31,835 bases of DNA from Bdellovibrionaceae bacterium UBA6502 (GTDB taxonomy: Bacteria > Bdellovibrionota > Bdellovibrionia > Bdellovibrionales > UBA840): assembly GCA_002436415.1 (NCBI GenBank), contig DJMA01000049.1, positions 2,721 to 34,555 on the forward strand, given 5' to 3'. The position numbers and the translations under genes are program-made. Below, piece by piece: positions 16,359 through 23,652 of the stretch. Position 1 is the stretch's first letter, and every line of letters starts with the position of its first letter. The notes beneath the pieces were generated by a model that saw only the letters and a list, made by a program, of their open reading frames with translations, was not told the DNA's origin and ran no database searches.

Positions 16359-16658
16359 TTAGCTTGCGCTTTTAAAGCGATTGGCGCGCCATTTTCCAAG
16401 TTGTTTACGAAGCTCTTGGCATAGTTCAAGGCAGCTTACATCAGGCTCTAAAGCCTTACTGATGCTCGCAACAAACTGACCTTGCTGAGAGTAGATTTTA
16501 ATTATACTAACAGGACCTTCTGCTTCGTTCATGAATTTAAATTTGATGCAAGAATCACTTGGTGCCTCATCTAGCAATTGGCTTAACTCATGGTGGATAC
16601 TTTTATGTTGTCCACTTTGAGGCTCAACCCCAGTCAAAATTATTTTATCATCCAACAT
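16359..16658 (-). CDS. Small protein of unknown function; possible divergent HPF/RaiA-like ribosome hibernation factor
   Basis: 99 residues, no signal peptide. I do not recognise a family by sequence. The predicted order of secondary structure is strand (4-11), helix (18-31), strand (36-43), strand (47-56), strand (60-66), helix (72-91): beta-alpha-beta-beta-beta-alpha, the fold order of short HPF/YfiA proteins. The tail LELCQELRKQLGKWRANRFK resembles the LerQLrKwK-like last helix of that family. This is a structural guess, not an assignment. GGGGG lies just upstream of the ATG, a very strong ribosome site. Transcribed alone; ends at the bidirectional terminator. Confidence 0.7.
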   Translation of the reverse strand: MLDDKIILTGVEPQSGQHKSIHHELSQLLDEAPSDSCIKFKFMNEAEGPVSIIKIYSQQGQFVASISKALEPDVSCLELCQELRKQLGKWRANRFKSAS

Positions 16659-17010
16659 CTTTCCCCCTAAAAACGCACTACGATACGCAGTGTTTAAAAC
16701 TGAAACATTTAGTAAATTAATTTAATTTTTCGTAATTCAACCCATTACAGAAAATAAACTTAGGCCTCTTGAGAGTGAACATAAAGAGAGGCTTTACGAG
16801 ATCCTCGAAAGAAGGACTTCCGAGGTTCTGATACGATTATACCTAAGGCAAAATGATTTACAAGGAAAAAATCAATTTTAACGAAATCGTAATAAGAATC
16901 TTTTATAGTATCTATTTCTAAGATAAAGAAATCGTCAATTTACTGTTTATTTTAGAACTAAAATAGAACAATTTCTTATGTTCAACATATTTTATTTCTT
17001 TTGTTAAAAG
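16659..17010. other. Gene-free AT-rich gap
   Basis: No credible ORF or stable RNA. It must hold the promoter of the 16359-16658 gene (minus strand). It contains a 16-nt inverted repeat, ATTTTAG-AA-CTAAAAT at 16949-16964, which is operator-like but of unknown relevance in such AT-rich DNA. Confidence 0.4.
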
Positions 17011-17045
17011 CGCCAATAAGGCCTTTAAAACAGCTCTAATTGGCG
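17011..17045 (-). terminator. Probable terminator of the small lipoprotein gene
   Basis: On the minus strand CGCCAAT pairs with ATTGGCG (7 bp, loop 21 nt) and is followed by CUUUU. It lies 7 nt beyond the stop codon of the lipoprotein gene. The large loop lowers confidence. Confidence 0.45.
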
Positions 17046-17052
17046 AATTGAT

Positions 17053-17313
17053 TTACATACAAGATACTTTGTAGCGAGAAAGGCGCATTTCATAGGCGCA
17101 GTAGTTATTTAGCTCATCATCTCGTAGTGCATCGCATAACATTTGCTTTACTTCCTCTGCAGAGCTTCCCTGAAAAACCATTTTACCAGTATCGCAGCCG
17201 TTCACTTTGTATTGGTAGGAATCGCTAAAGTCCCTGCTTTCTGAGTCTTGGCTACAGCTTACAAGAGCAAGGCAAGTTAGTAGGAGGCTAATTATAGTTA
17301 GTGTTTTCTTCAT
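17053..17313 (-). CDS. Small Cys-rich lipoprotein of unknown function
   Basis: 86 residues with a clear lipoprotein signal: MKKTLTIISLLLTCLALVSC, with lipobox LVSC and the lipidated Cys at position 20. The mature part is only 67 residues and has four further cysteines (NGCDTG, MLCDAL, NYCAY, VSCM), enough for two disulfide bonds in the periplasm. No known domain recognised. AAAGGA lies ahead of the ATG. Transcribed alone. Confidence 0.8.
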   Translation of the reverse strand: MKKTLTIISLLLTCLALVSCSQDSESRDFSDSYQYKVNGCDTGKMVFQGSSAEEVKQMLCDALRDDELNNYCAYEMRLSRYKVSCM

Positions 17314-17552
17314 TGGCTTTTCCTTTGGTTGGTTACTTTTAAAGTTTTTATCGATTTTCTCGGCTTTACTGAGTGATTCTGTGTGGTCTTTAGTGAGCGT
17401 GATTTTTTCTAGCAGGCAGAGATCGTTTTTTTGTTATCAATAAAATGCTTGATAGTGAAGAAATTTGTATCTATTTCCCTTGGTTTTAATGTTAATGAAA
17501 AAACGATAGCGTTTTCGGACTGAGTAGTTTTTTGGCTCGGTAGCAGCTTAGG
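17314..17552. other. Gene-free stretch upstream of the DUF4442 gene
   Basis: Divergent gap between the lipoprotein gene (minus) and the DUF4442 gene (plus). I see no ORF, RNA gene or strong hairpin; it presumably holds the lipoprotein promoter. Confidence 0.35.
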
Positions 17553-17582
17553 TTGTGATTTGCGCCATTGTTTTGTTATAAT
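17553..17582 (+). promoter_or_regulatory. Predicted promoter of the DUF4442 gene
   Basis: -35 TTGTGA (4/6), 18-nt spacer, perfect -10 TATAAT at 17577-17582, 64 nt before the start codon. Consensus-based prediction. Confidence 0.5.
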
Positions 17583-17646
17583 TAATTTGTTGAATACAAT
17601 GTTTTAAAAAGTGATCCTACACAGAGTTTAAATTTAAGGGTGTTTT

Positions 17647-18141
17647 ATGTTTGCAAAGTTTATGGGAAAATTAAGTAGTTCAATTTCGGCAGGAGCATTG
17701 GCGCGAGCATGGAGTTTATGGGCACCTTTTCGTGGGGCGAAAATTTCTGTGGACTATATTTCCGAGGATTATAAGCAAGTAGATGTTTCCATGAAGTTGG
17801 GAATTAAAAACAGAAATATTGTAGGTACTCATTTTGGAGGATCACTCTACGCAATGACCGATCCATTTTATATGGTGATGTTGATGAAAATCTTAGGAAA
17901 TGAATTTATTGTTTGGGATAAGTCAGCCAATATAAAGTTCAAAAAGCCTGGTAAGTCTAAGGTTAGGGCGCACTATAGATTAACAGATGATGACATTAAA
18001 TCTATCTTAGCGAGAATTGAATCTGAAGAACGAGCTACTTGTTTGTGGGAAAAGAAAGTTGAAGTTCTAGATGAGCAAGATGAAGTGGTGGCGGAAGTCG
18101 ACAAGATTGTTTACATCAAGAAAAAACAAAAGAATAAGTAA
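17647..18141 (+). CDS. DUF4442 (hot-dog fold, thioesterase-like) protein
   Basis: 164 residues matching the DUF4442 pattern: LWAPFRGAKISVDYIS, then NIVGTHFGGSLYAMTDPFYMVML, IVWDKSANIKFKKPGKSKVRA, and a C-terminal VVAEVDKIVYIKKK. The family has a hot-dog thioesterase-like fold but its substrate is not established. The GTHFGGSLYAMTDP segment is the most conserved part. AAGGG precedes the ATG by 6 nt. Monocistronic, convergent with the trmH-like gene 36 nt away, with no strong terminator in the short gap. Confidence 0.85.
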   Translation: MFAKFMGKLSSSISAGALARAWSLWAPFRGAKISVDYISEDYKQVDVSMKLGIKNRNIVGTHFGGSLYAMTDPFYMVMLMKILGNEFIVWDKSANIKFKKPGKSKVRAHYRLTDDDIKSILARIESEERATCLWEKKVEVLDEQDEVVAEVDKIVYIKKKQKNK

Positions 18142-18177
18142 GTGGACTTTCATTGTCCTAATTAAATCGGAATAAAA

Positions 18178-18921
18178 TTAAAGTTTCTTGTTGATCTCGT
18201 AGATTGCGATTGATGCGGCAACGCCAGCATTGAGACTTTCTACAGAATCAGAGATTGGAATGCGGACGCAATTTTTCGAGGAGCGAAATTTTTGAGGTAC
18301 ACCGGGACCTTCTTCTCCAAGTAGCAATTTAATGCTTTTGTTTTCCAGTTTTAGATCGCTTAAATTTTTTCCCCCAGCATCTAAAATGTAAAAATCCTCT
18401 GCGGATAAATCTTCAATGCTTGGACCTTGATAAAGCTTTAAGTCCAAAAGGTTTCCGGCACTGCTACGTACGCATTTGGGATGAAACACTGAACAAGCTT
18501 CTTTTAGTAAGATTATATTTTTCACATCAAAAGCGGCTGCAGATCTCAATACAGCACCTAAATTGCTCGGGTCTCCTAAGGGCAAAAACAAATGAATTCC
18601 GTCCTGCTTTAAGATGTCTTCCTTAAACTCAGGGATGTTCTTTTTTTTCATGATTAAGAGTGGAGACTTTGTGCCAAACTCATCAAGTTCGTGAAACAAA
18701 GACTTCTCTAGGATGAAAACCTTCTGTTCAGGGTATTGAATGGCTTGGCTTTCAGACACGCAGATTAAACAATCCACCAAGTCTTTGTGTTTGCTAAGAT
18801 TCTCGTTTACCCATGAAAGGCCTGAAACTATAAAATGATCGGCTTTTTTTAAAGACTTTGCTTCCCTTAACGAATTCCAGTATTGAAACTTTTTGTTCTT
18901 AGCGCTTTCAATCTTTTCCAT
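18178..18921 (-). CDS. SpoU/TrmH-family RNA 2'-O-methyltransferase
   Basis: SAM-dependent ribose methyltransferase of the SPOUT class acting on tRNA or rRNA. The three family motifs are present in the C-terminal half: GDPSNLGAVLRSAAAF (motif 1, with the catalytic Arg), LLLGEEGPGVP (motif 2) and RIPISDSVESLNAGVAASIAIYEI (motif 3). The N-terminal part is the usual substrate-binding region. ATG at 18921 is preferred over the one at 18927 because GGGAG lies 7 nt upstream of it. It overlaps the rsmG-like gene and is the last gene of rnhC-rsmG-trmH. The specific nucleotide target cannot be told. Confidence 0.88.
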   Translation of the reverse strand: MEKIESAKNKKFQYWNSLREAKSLKKADHFIVSGLSWVNENLSKHKDLVDCLICVSESQAIQYPEQKVFILEKSLFHELDEFGTKSPLLIMKKKNIPEFKEDILKQDGIHLFLPLGDPSNLGAVLRSAAAFDVKNIILLKEACSVFHPKCVRSSAGNLLDLKLYQGPSIEDLSAEDFYILDAGGKNLSDLKLENKSIKLLLGEEGPGVPQKFRSSKNCVRIPISDSVESLNAGVAASIAIYEINKKL

Positions 18922-19723
18922 CGTCATTCTCCCAATCTCGATCTTGAAAATACATCATGCTTTTCAAAGGAGCTTCTTTTATTTTTTTGTAAACCACAAG
19001 TCTTCTTTCATGTGAGGTGTGGGGGAGGGAATAAGGGATGTCAGCCACCTTTTTGTAAAACTCCTCCCATTTTGGATCTAGTTTTTCTAATTCTTGATCC
19101 ACTCTAGGTCCCTTCATGAAATAAATTTCTCCACCCGTTTGTAAGCAGTGAAAACAGTTTTCTAGAGTGTTATTAATTTCTTCTACGGCCCTCGTGATAA
19201 TTCCGCGAACTGGATAAACAAAGGAATCATTGATATTTTTGCCAAACATTCCCAAGTTTTTTAAACCAATTTCATCTCTAACACGTTTTAAAAATTCGAC
19301 TCGCTTCCAAACGCCCTCAGCAAGGTACATTTGTTCTTTTTCAAAAAAGATTTTTAGAGGAATTCCTGGTAAGCCGGGACCTGTTCCAACATCCATTAAA
19401 GGAAATTGAAATTGGTAGTGCTTGGTGATGATTAAACAATCGATAAATTGTTTAATGGCGATGTCTCGAAAGTTTAAAATTCGAGTGAAATTTTGTCGAT
19501 TTTGCTCTTCCATCAAGAGGCGATAGTATTTAGCAAGATTCATTCTTTGTTCATGGCTAATGAAGTCCATTTCATGATTTTTAAAAATATCATAAAGGCG
19601 ATCATTTGCTTCATGTAGGCTATATATTTTTTCTGCTTTCAAGTGGCCACGGCTTTTGGTTTGTTTAGTTCCTTGGCCTTTGGATTTGTAAGGGGAGAAG
19701 TTCTTTTTGTTTTTTTGTGCCAT
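18908..19723 (-). CDS. rsmG: 16S rRNA (guanine-527-N7)-methyltransferase RsmG-like
   Basis: Methylates G527 of 16S rRNA in the family; loss of RsmG often gives low-level streptomycin resistance. Seen: LMDVGTGPGLPGIPLKIFF (SAM motif, counterpart of DvGSGAGFPGiPLAI), ERVE-like KRVEFLKRVRDEIGLKNL, and ITRAVEEI. The 271-residue protein is longer than the usual 205-240 because of a basic, low-complexity N-terminal extension of about 30 residues (Lys/Gln/Thr-rich) that may bind RNA. Start ATG overlaps the rnhC stop (TAATG). Some divergence in the G-loop leaves a small chance of a different rRNA target. Confidence 0.83.
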   Translation of the reverse strand: MAQKNKKNFSPYKSKGQGTKQTKSRGHLKAEKIYSLHEANDRLYDIFKNHEMDFISHEQRMNLAKYYRLLMEEQNRQNFTRILNFRDIAIKQFIDCLIITKHYQFQFPLMDVGTGPGLPGIPLKIFFEKEQMYLAEGVWKRVEFLKRVRDEIGLKNLGMFGKNINDSFVYPVRGIITRAVEEINNTLENCFHCLQTGGEIYFMKGPRVDQELEKLDPKWEEFYKKVADIPYSLPHTSHERRLVVYKKIKEAPLKSMMYFQDRDWENDDGKD

Positions 19724-20610
19724 TACAACAATCTCTCAAAGGTTTTAAAGTGTACTTTCGCCACCTCTTTTACTTTTTCTATGCCAAATTGATCTCTGAA
19801 ATCCAGAGCAGTTTGGTTTACCAAATCTCCGGCTCCTTTTGGAAAAACCATGCCAAATTTTGAGGACAGATCATTTAAAAGCTCAATGAAATGGTACCTA
19901 GCAATGATACTGGCGCATGCAACTGCAAGGTCTTGCTCGGCCTTTGGCGCTTGCATTAATTTTTTTTCATCGAGTCCGCGTTTTTTAACGATGTTTTCAA
20001 GCAAAGATTTGTCGTTAGAAAATTGATCGGAAAGATACATATCCACTCTGTCATCGAAAAGTTGTTCGATGCAATCAACGTGTAAATTTCCTAATAAGAT
20101 GTTGAGGTTTTGAACTTTGGAGTATCGCTGATTGTATTCAATCGGCATCAAGGCTTCTGAGTGATGTTTTAGTTTTCCCATTAGTTGTGGTGCCATTTCC
20201 ATGATTCTTTGGTCGCTGAGTTTTTTACTATCAACAACTCCGAGGCTTTTTAATTGCTCTTCTAGTTTTTTGTGAACCACAACCGCAGAAACAACCAAAG
20301 GACCAAAAAAATCACCTTTTCCGCTTTCGTCGACACCTATCCAAACTTCGTGATTATGCTCAATGCTTTGTTGGGTTTTTTCAGTTTTGCTTGCCGCAGA
20401 CTTGCCAGGACTTAAACCTAAAAAACTTTGCAATTCTTGTTTTAACTGAGAGTCTTTCCCTTGAACGAGAAATTTTCCAGTATTGTATACGCCTACGGAA
20501 ATTTTCTCATTTTGCTTTTCAAGCTTGAGTTGTGTTCCGTACTGGATGTTTTTTTGTTCAATGATTCGAACAAAGTTTTTCTGGCACCATATTTTGATCT
20601 TATCTAGCAT
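19723..20610 (-). CDS. rnhC: Ribonuclease HIII
   Basis: Endonuclease removing RNA from RNA/DNA hybrids. An N-terminal TBP-like substrate-binding domain (about 1-70) precedes the catalytic domain with VWIGVDESGKGDFFGPLVVSAV (DESGKGD is typical of HIII; HII has DEaGRG), VVDSKKLSD, and KAEQDLAVACASIIARYHFIELL. 295 residues, normal for RnhC. First gene of the operon with rsmG and the trmH-like gene. RNase HIII is common in Firmicutes and sporadic in Gram-negatives, so its presence is a lineage clue. The ATG lacks a good Shine-Dalgarno site. Confidence 0.93.
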   Translation of the reverse strand: MLDKIKIWCQKNFVRIIEQKNIQYGTQLKLEKQNEKISVGVYNTGKFLVQGKDSQLKQELQSFLGLSPGKSAASKTEKTQQSIEHNHEVWIGVDESGKGDFFGPLVVSAVVVHKKLEEQLKSLGVVDSKKLSDQRIMEMAPQLMGKLKHHSEALMPIEYNQRYSKVQNLNILLGNLHVDCIEQLFDDRVDMYLSDQFSNDKSLLENIVKKRGLDEKKLMQAPKAEQDLAVACASIIARYHFIELLNDLSSKFGMVFPKGAGDLVNQTALDFRDQFGIEKVKEVAKVHFKTFERLL

Positions 20611-20729
20611 AATTTCTATTCTAACAGTGCTCAGGGGAATTGGTATTCAATTTTTGGTTTGCTTGCTTGCAAAATGCCTAAAAAGTATAAAATTTATGGT
20701 ATTTTTTTAAGCTTTTCTATTTAGACTTC

Positions 20730-20759
20730 TTGTATTTACGAGCCTGCTCAGGCTAAATT
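20730..20759 (+). promoter_or_regulatory. Possible promoter with a palindrome between -35 and -10, upstream of the acyl-CoA dehydrogenase gene
   Basis: TTGTAT, 18-nt spacer, TAAATT. The palindrome AGCCTG-CT-CAGGCT (20741-20754) lies wholly within the spacer, a classic repressor position. Promoter boxes are weak; the palindrome is clear. Confidence 0.35.
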
Positions 20760-20794
20760 GTGGGACGAATTAACAGTGAATGGGGAGTTTATTT

Positions 20795-21982
20795 ATGGAA
20801 GCACTTTTTAACCCAAGCGAAGAACACAAAATGTTACGCCAAATGCTTGCTGAGTTTGTAAAAAACGAAGTGGAAAAGCAGGCTGAAGAATATGATCACA
20901 AAGAAGAATTTAACTTAGCTTTGTTTCGTCAATTGGGAGAGCTAGGCTTATTGGGAATTACCGCTGACGACAATCATGGTGGCTCTGGCTTAGATGCCAC
21001 TGCTGCAGTGATTGCCCATGAAGAGTTATCCTATAGCGACCCTGGTTTTGCTTTGGCTTATTTAGCGCATAGCATGTTGTGTGTGAATAATATCTCCGTG
21101 AACGGCAGCGAAGAGCAAAAGGCCGAATTTCTTCCAAAACTATCTTCTGGTGAATGGGTTGGTGCTATGGCCATGAGTGAGCCACATGTTGGTACTGATG
21201 TTTTAGGAATGAAAACCACCGCTGAAAAAGTAGGGGACCACTACATTTTAAATGGTCGAAAAATGTGGATTACCAATGGAACCATCGATGAAAATCGTAC
21301 TCCTTGTGATGTGGTTTGGGTATACGCAGTAACTGGCGAAAAAAACTCTCGTCCACAGTTGAGTACTTTTCTAGTTAAAAAAGATTTTGAAGGCTTTAGC
21401 GTTGGTCAAAAGATCCAAGGTAAACTGGGTATGAGAGGCTCAAACACGGCAGAGCTGGTTTTTGAAAACTGTAAGGTGCCGGCAAAGTATCTGGTAGGCG
21501 AAGAAGGCCATAGCATGATTCACATGATGCGAAATTTAGAGTTAGAAAGATTAACCTTAGCAGCACAGAGTGTGGGAATCGCTCGCCGTTGTATAGATGT
21601 AATGGTTAAATACGCAAAAGAACGCGAAGCTTTTGGAAAAAGTTTAGATAGTTTTGGGCAAATTCAAAAGTACATTGCTGATAGTTATGCGGAGTATATG
21701 GCTTCTAAAACTTACGTTTATGCCACCGCACAAAATATGTCTCTAGACAAAGAGGGTAATCGAATCGACTCTGATGGAGTGAAGTTAGTTGCAACCACTA
21801 TGGGAAAAAATGTGGCTGATCGAGCCATCCAAGTTTTAGGTGGATACGGTTATGTTGCTGAGTATGTTGTTGAGCGATTATGGCGTGATGCAAAGCTCTT
21901 AGAAATCGGTGGTGGAACTATCGAGGCTCACCAAAAAAATATCACAAAAGATTTAAGTAGAAGTGGTGCACCTATACTTTAG
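20795..21982 (+). CDS. Acyl-CoA dehydrogenase, isovaleryl-CoA-dehydrogenase-like
   Basis: FAD enzyme oxidising acyl-CoA to 2-enoyl-CoA, electrons passing to ETF. Seen: WVGAMAMSEPHVGTDVLGMKT (flavin/substrate block), LNGRKMWITNG, KLGMRGSNTAELVFENCKVP, LELERLTLAAQSVGIARRC, REAFGKSLDSFGQIQKYIAD and RDAKLLEIGGGTIEAHQKNI. The catalytic Glu is not at the usual C-terminal site (that position is Gly in IGGGT). LELERL places a Glu in helix G, as in isovaleryl-CoA dehydrogenases, suggesting a branched-chain substrate. Start at 20795 (GGGGAG 7 nt upstream) rather than 20780; 395 residues. Monocistronic, with a possible operator-containing promoter. Confidence 0.88.
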   Translation: MEALFNPSEEHKMLRQMLAEFVKNEVEKQAEEYDHKEEFNLALFRQLGELGLLGITADDNHGGSGLDATAAVIAHEELSYSDPGFALAYLAHSMLCVNNISVNGSEEQKAEFLPKLSSGEWVGAMAMSEPHVGTDVLGMKTTAEKVGDHYILNGRKMWITNGTIDENRTPCDVVWVYAVTGEKNSRPQLSTFLVKKDFEGFSVGQKIQGKLGMRGSNTAELVFENCKVPAKYLVGEEGHSMIHMMRNLELERLTLAAQSVGIARRCIDVMVKYAKEREAFGKSLDSFGQIQKYIADSYAEYMASKTYVYATAQNMSLDKEGNRIDSDGVKLVATTMGKNVADRAIQVLGGYGYVAEYVVERLWRDAKLLEIGGGTIEAHQKNITKDLSRSGAPIL

Positions 21983-22020
21983 TACCTGAGAGTGAGTATA
22001 TCCTTAGTAAATTAGTTTGG

Positions 22021-22075
22021 GCGCTTGGCGTTAAATCAGTAGGCTTGTTCTAATATGATCTTTGACGCCGTGCGC
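22021..22075 (+). other. Long imperfect hairpin in the intergenic region
   Basis: Bases 22021-22035 pair with 22061-22075: 14 of 15 positions pair (two G-U, one mismatch) around a 25-nt loop. It lies between the acyl-CoA dehydrogenase and the EAL gene. No U tract follows directly, so it is not a standard terminator; it may be a structured leader, an operator pair or an mRNA 3' stabiliser. Confidence 0.55.
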
Positions 22076-22143
22076 AAGGTTAATTATTCGAAAAAACTCT
22101 GTTTTTTTTTAAAGATGGCACAATGTGATACCGATCAAAGTTC

Positions 22144-23478
22144 GTGGCAAAAAACCCAGAGAAAAAGAACATTTCAAAATTTTATTCCAAACGTAAGTAC
22201 GTAAAGGATGAAGTCATATTTCGCCAAGGTGACGACGGTGATTCTGCTTTCATTATTGAAAGCGGGCGTGTTGAGATTTTTGTAGGTGAAGATGATGCGC
22301 ATACTCCTGTAGCGGTACTTGGCGTAGGAGAGATCTTTGGGGAAATGGCGATCATAGACTCGAGTACAAGAGCGGCCAGCGCCAGAGCTATCGAAGATGT
22401 TCAGCTCACTGTAGTATCTCAAGATCAATTGGCGGAAAGAATTAATTTAGCAGATCCAATTGTTCGTCTTCTAATTTCGATGTTACTGCAAAGAAGTAGA
22501 GAAAACTTTGCTCTACACACGAGAAACATTAAATCAAAAAATGCAGTAGCACTCCCTTCCGTTGTGCCTGAGAAAAAACAATCTTCTAAATTACACTTGG
22601 TAGGAACAGAAAACTTTGATCCTCCTTCTGAATTTGGTTTTGGGGGAGAGAGTAAAGAACAAGCTAGAGAAGATGCTTTAAAGAAAATAAAAATGGAGTC
22701 AGAACTGCAAAGTGCTTTGGAAAATGATGATTTCCAATTGTTCTATCAGCCTGTTATTGACTTTAGAACGAAGAAGATCGCAGGATTTGAAGCTTTAATT
22801 CGCTGGGAACATGCAGAAATGGGCATGGTTCGTCCTGATATTTTTATGGGAATCGCAGAAGAAAGCTCCTTGATCATCCCCATCGGGCAATGGGTTATGC
22901 AGCAAGCCTGTAGAGATTCTAACAAAATTAGAGAAAGCATTCGTGATTGGTCGAACATAAAGAAAAACTTTTTCGTAAGTGTAAACGTCTCAGGACGTCA
23001 GTTGAATGATCCCGAATTTTTTGAAGTTTTAGAAGAAGCCAGTTTGGAAAACCATATTATACCATCTACTTTTAAACTTGAGATTACAGAGAGAGTTTTG
23101 GTTGGTGGTCAATTGGTAGAGAACTGGATTACAGAATGCCATAGACGTGGGTTTACAGTTGCTTTAGATGATTTCGGTACTGGTTATTCAAGCTTAAGTT
23201 ATCTAAGTCAATTTCATGTGGACAATTTAAAAATCGACCGTAGTTTTGTTCGTAAAATCCATGATGACAAAAAGACTCGTGTGATCGTTAAAGCGATCAT
23301 TGAATTAGCGAAAGGCCTTGGAATTCCTTTGATTGCAGAGGGAATCGAAACGGAAAAAGACTCTCAAGTCCTTAAAAAGTGGGGCTGTCATTATGCTCAA
23401 GGTTACCTTTATGCTAGACCTATGCCCTTGAGCGATATCATTGAGTTTCTAAAATCTATCTACCAAAAAGCAGGTTAA
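22144..23478 (+). CDS. Cyclic-nucleotide-binding / EAL c-di-GMP phosphodiesterase
   Basis: N-terminal cNMP-binding beta-barrel (about 14-120) with phosphate-binding cassette GEIFGEMAIIDSSTRAASA (Glu 67, Arg 76), a linker (about 121-185), then a complete EAL domain (about 186-440). The EAL catalytic set is intact: FEALIRW (EAL 216-218), SVNVSGRQL, LEITERVL, LDDFGTGYSS, LKIDRSF, IAEGIET, QGYLYARPM. It should hydrolyse c-di-GMP to pGpG, probably under cAMP control. The architecture equals Bdellovibrio bacteriovorus Bd1971, a cAMP-sensing EAL enzyme described in the literature; orthology is inferred. GTG start without a clear Shine-Dalgarno site; 444 residues, cytoplasmic. Confidence 0.92.
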   Translation: MAKNPEKKNISKFYSKRKYVKDEVIFRQGDDGDSAFIIESGRVEIFVGEDDAHTPVAVLGVGEIFGEMAIIDSSTRAASARAIEDVQLTVVSQDQLAERINLADPIVRLLISMLLQRSRENFALHTRNIKSKNAVALPSVVPEKKQSSKLHLVGTENFDPPSEFGFGGESKEQAREDALKKIKMESELQSALENDDFQLFYQPVIDFRTKKIAGFEALIRWEHAEMGMVRPDIFMGIAEESSLIIPIGQWVMQQACRDSNKIRESIRDWSNIKKNFFVSVNVSGRQLNDPEFFEVLEEASLENHIIPSTFKLEITERVLVGGQLVENWITECHRRGFTVALDDFGTGYSSLSYLSQFHVDNLKIDRSFVRKIHDDKKTRVIVKAIIELAKGLGIPLIAEGIETEKDSQVLKKWGCHYAQGYLYARPMPLSDIIEFLKSIYQKAG

Positions 23479-23594
23479 AATTCCTTTTTAGAGGAAGCTT
23501 GCGTCCTAATAGCAATAGTTGCTTTGAATCAAAACAAAATCTTTGCGAAAAGTATAAAAAATAAATTCCAAATTCCTAATCTTCTAGATTTCAG

Positions 23595-23623
23595 TTGAAA
23601 CAAATCTCTATGTAGAGAACAAT
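23595..23623 (+). promoter_or_regulatory. Possible promoter of the thiolase gene
   Basis: TTGAAA (5/6), 17-nt spacer, AACAAT (4/6), 30 nt before the start codon. A short inverted repeat CTCTA-TG-TAGAG (23606-23617) occupies the spacer. Weak. Confidence 0.3.
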
Positions 23624-23652
23624 AAGGGGGCTTTAAAACATAAGGGGATTGT

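Noticed and set aside
16949..16964. ATTTTAG-AA-CTAAAAT inverted repeat as a regulator operator
   Set aside because: Only A/T-dominated arms in very AT-rich DNA; chance is likely and no promoter boxes frame it.
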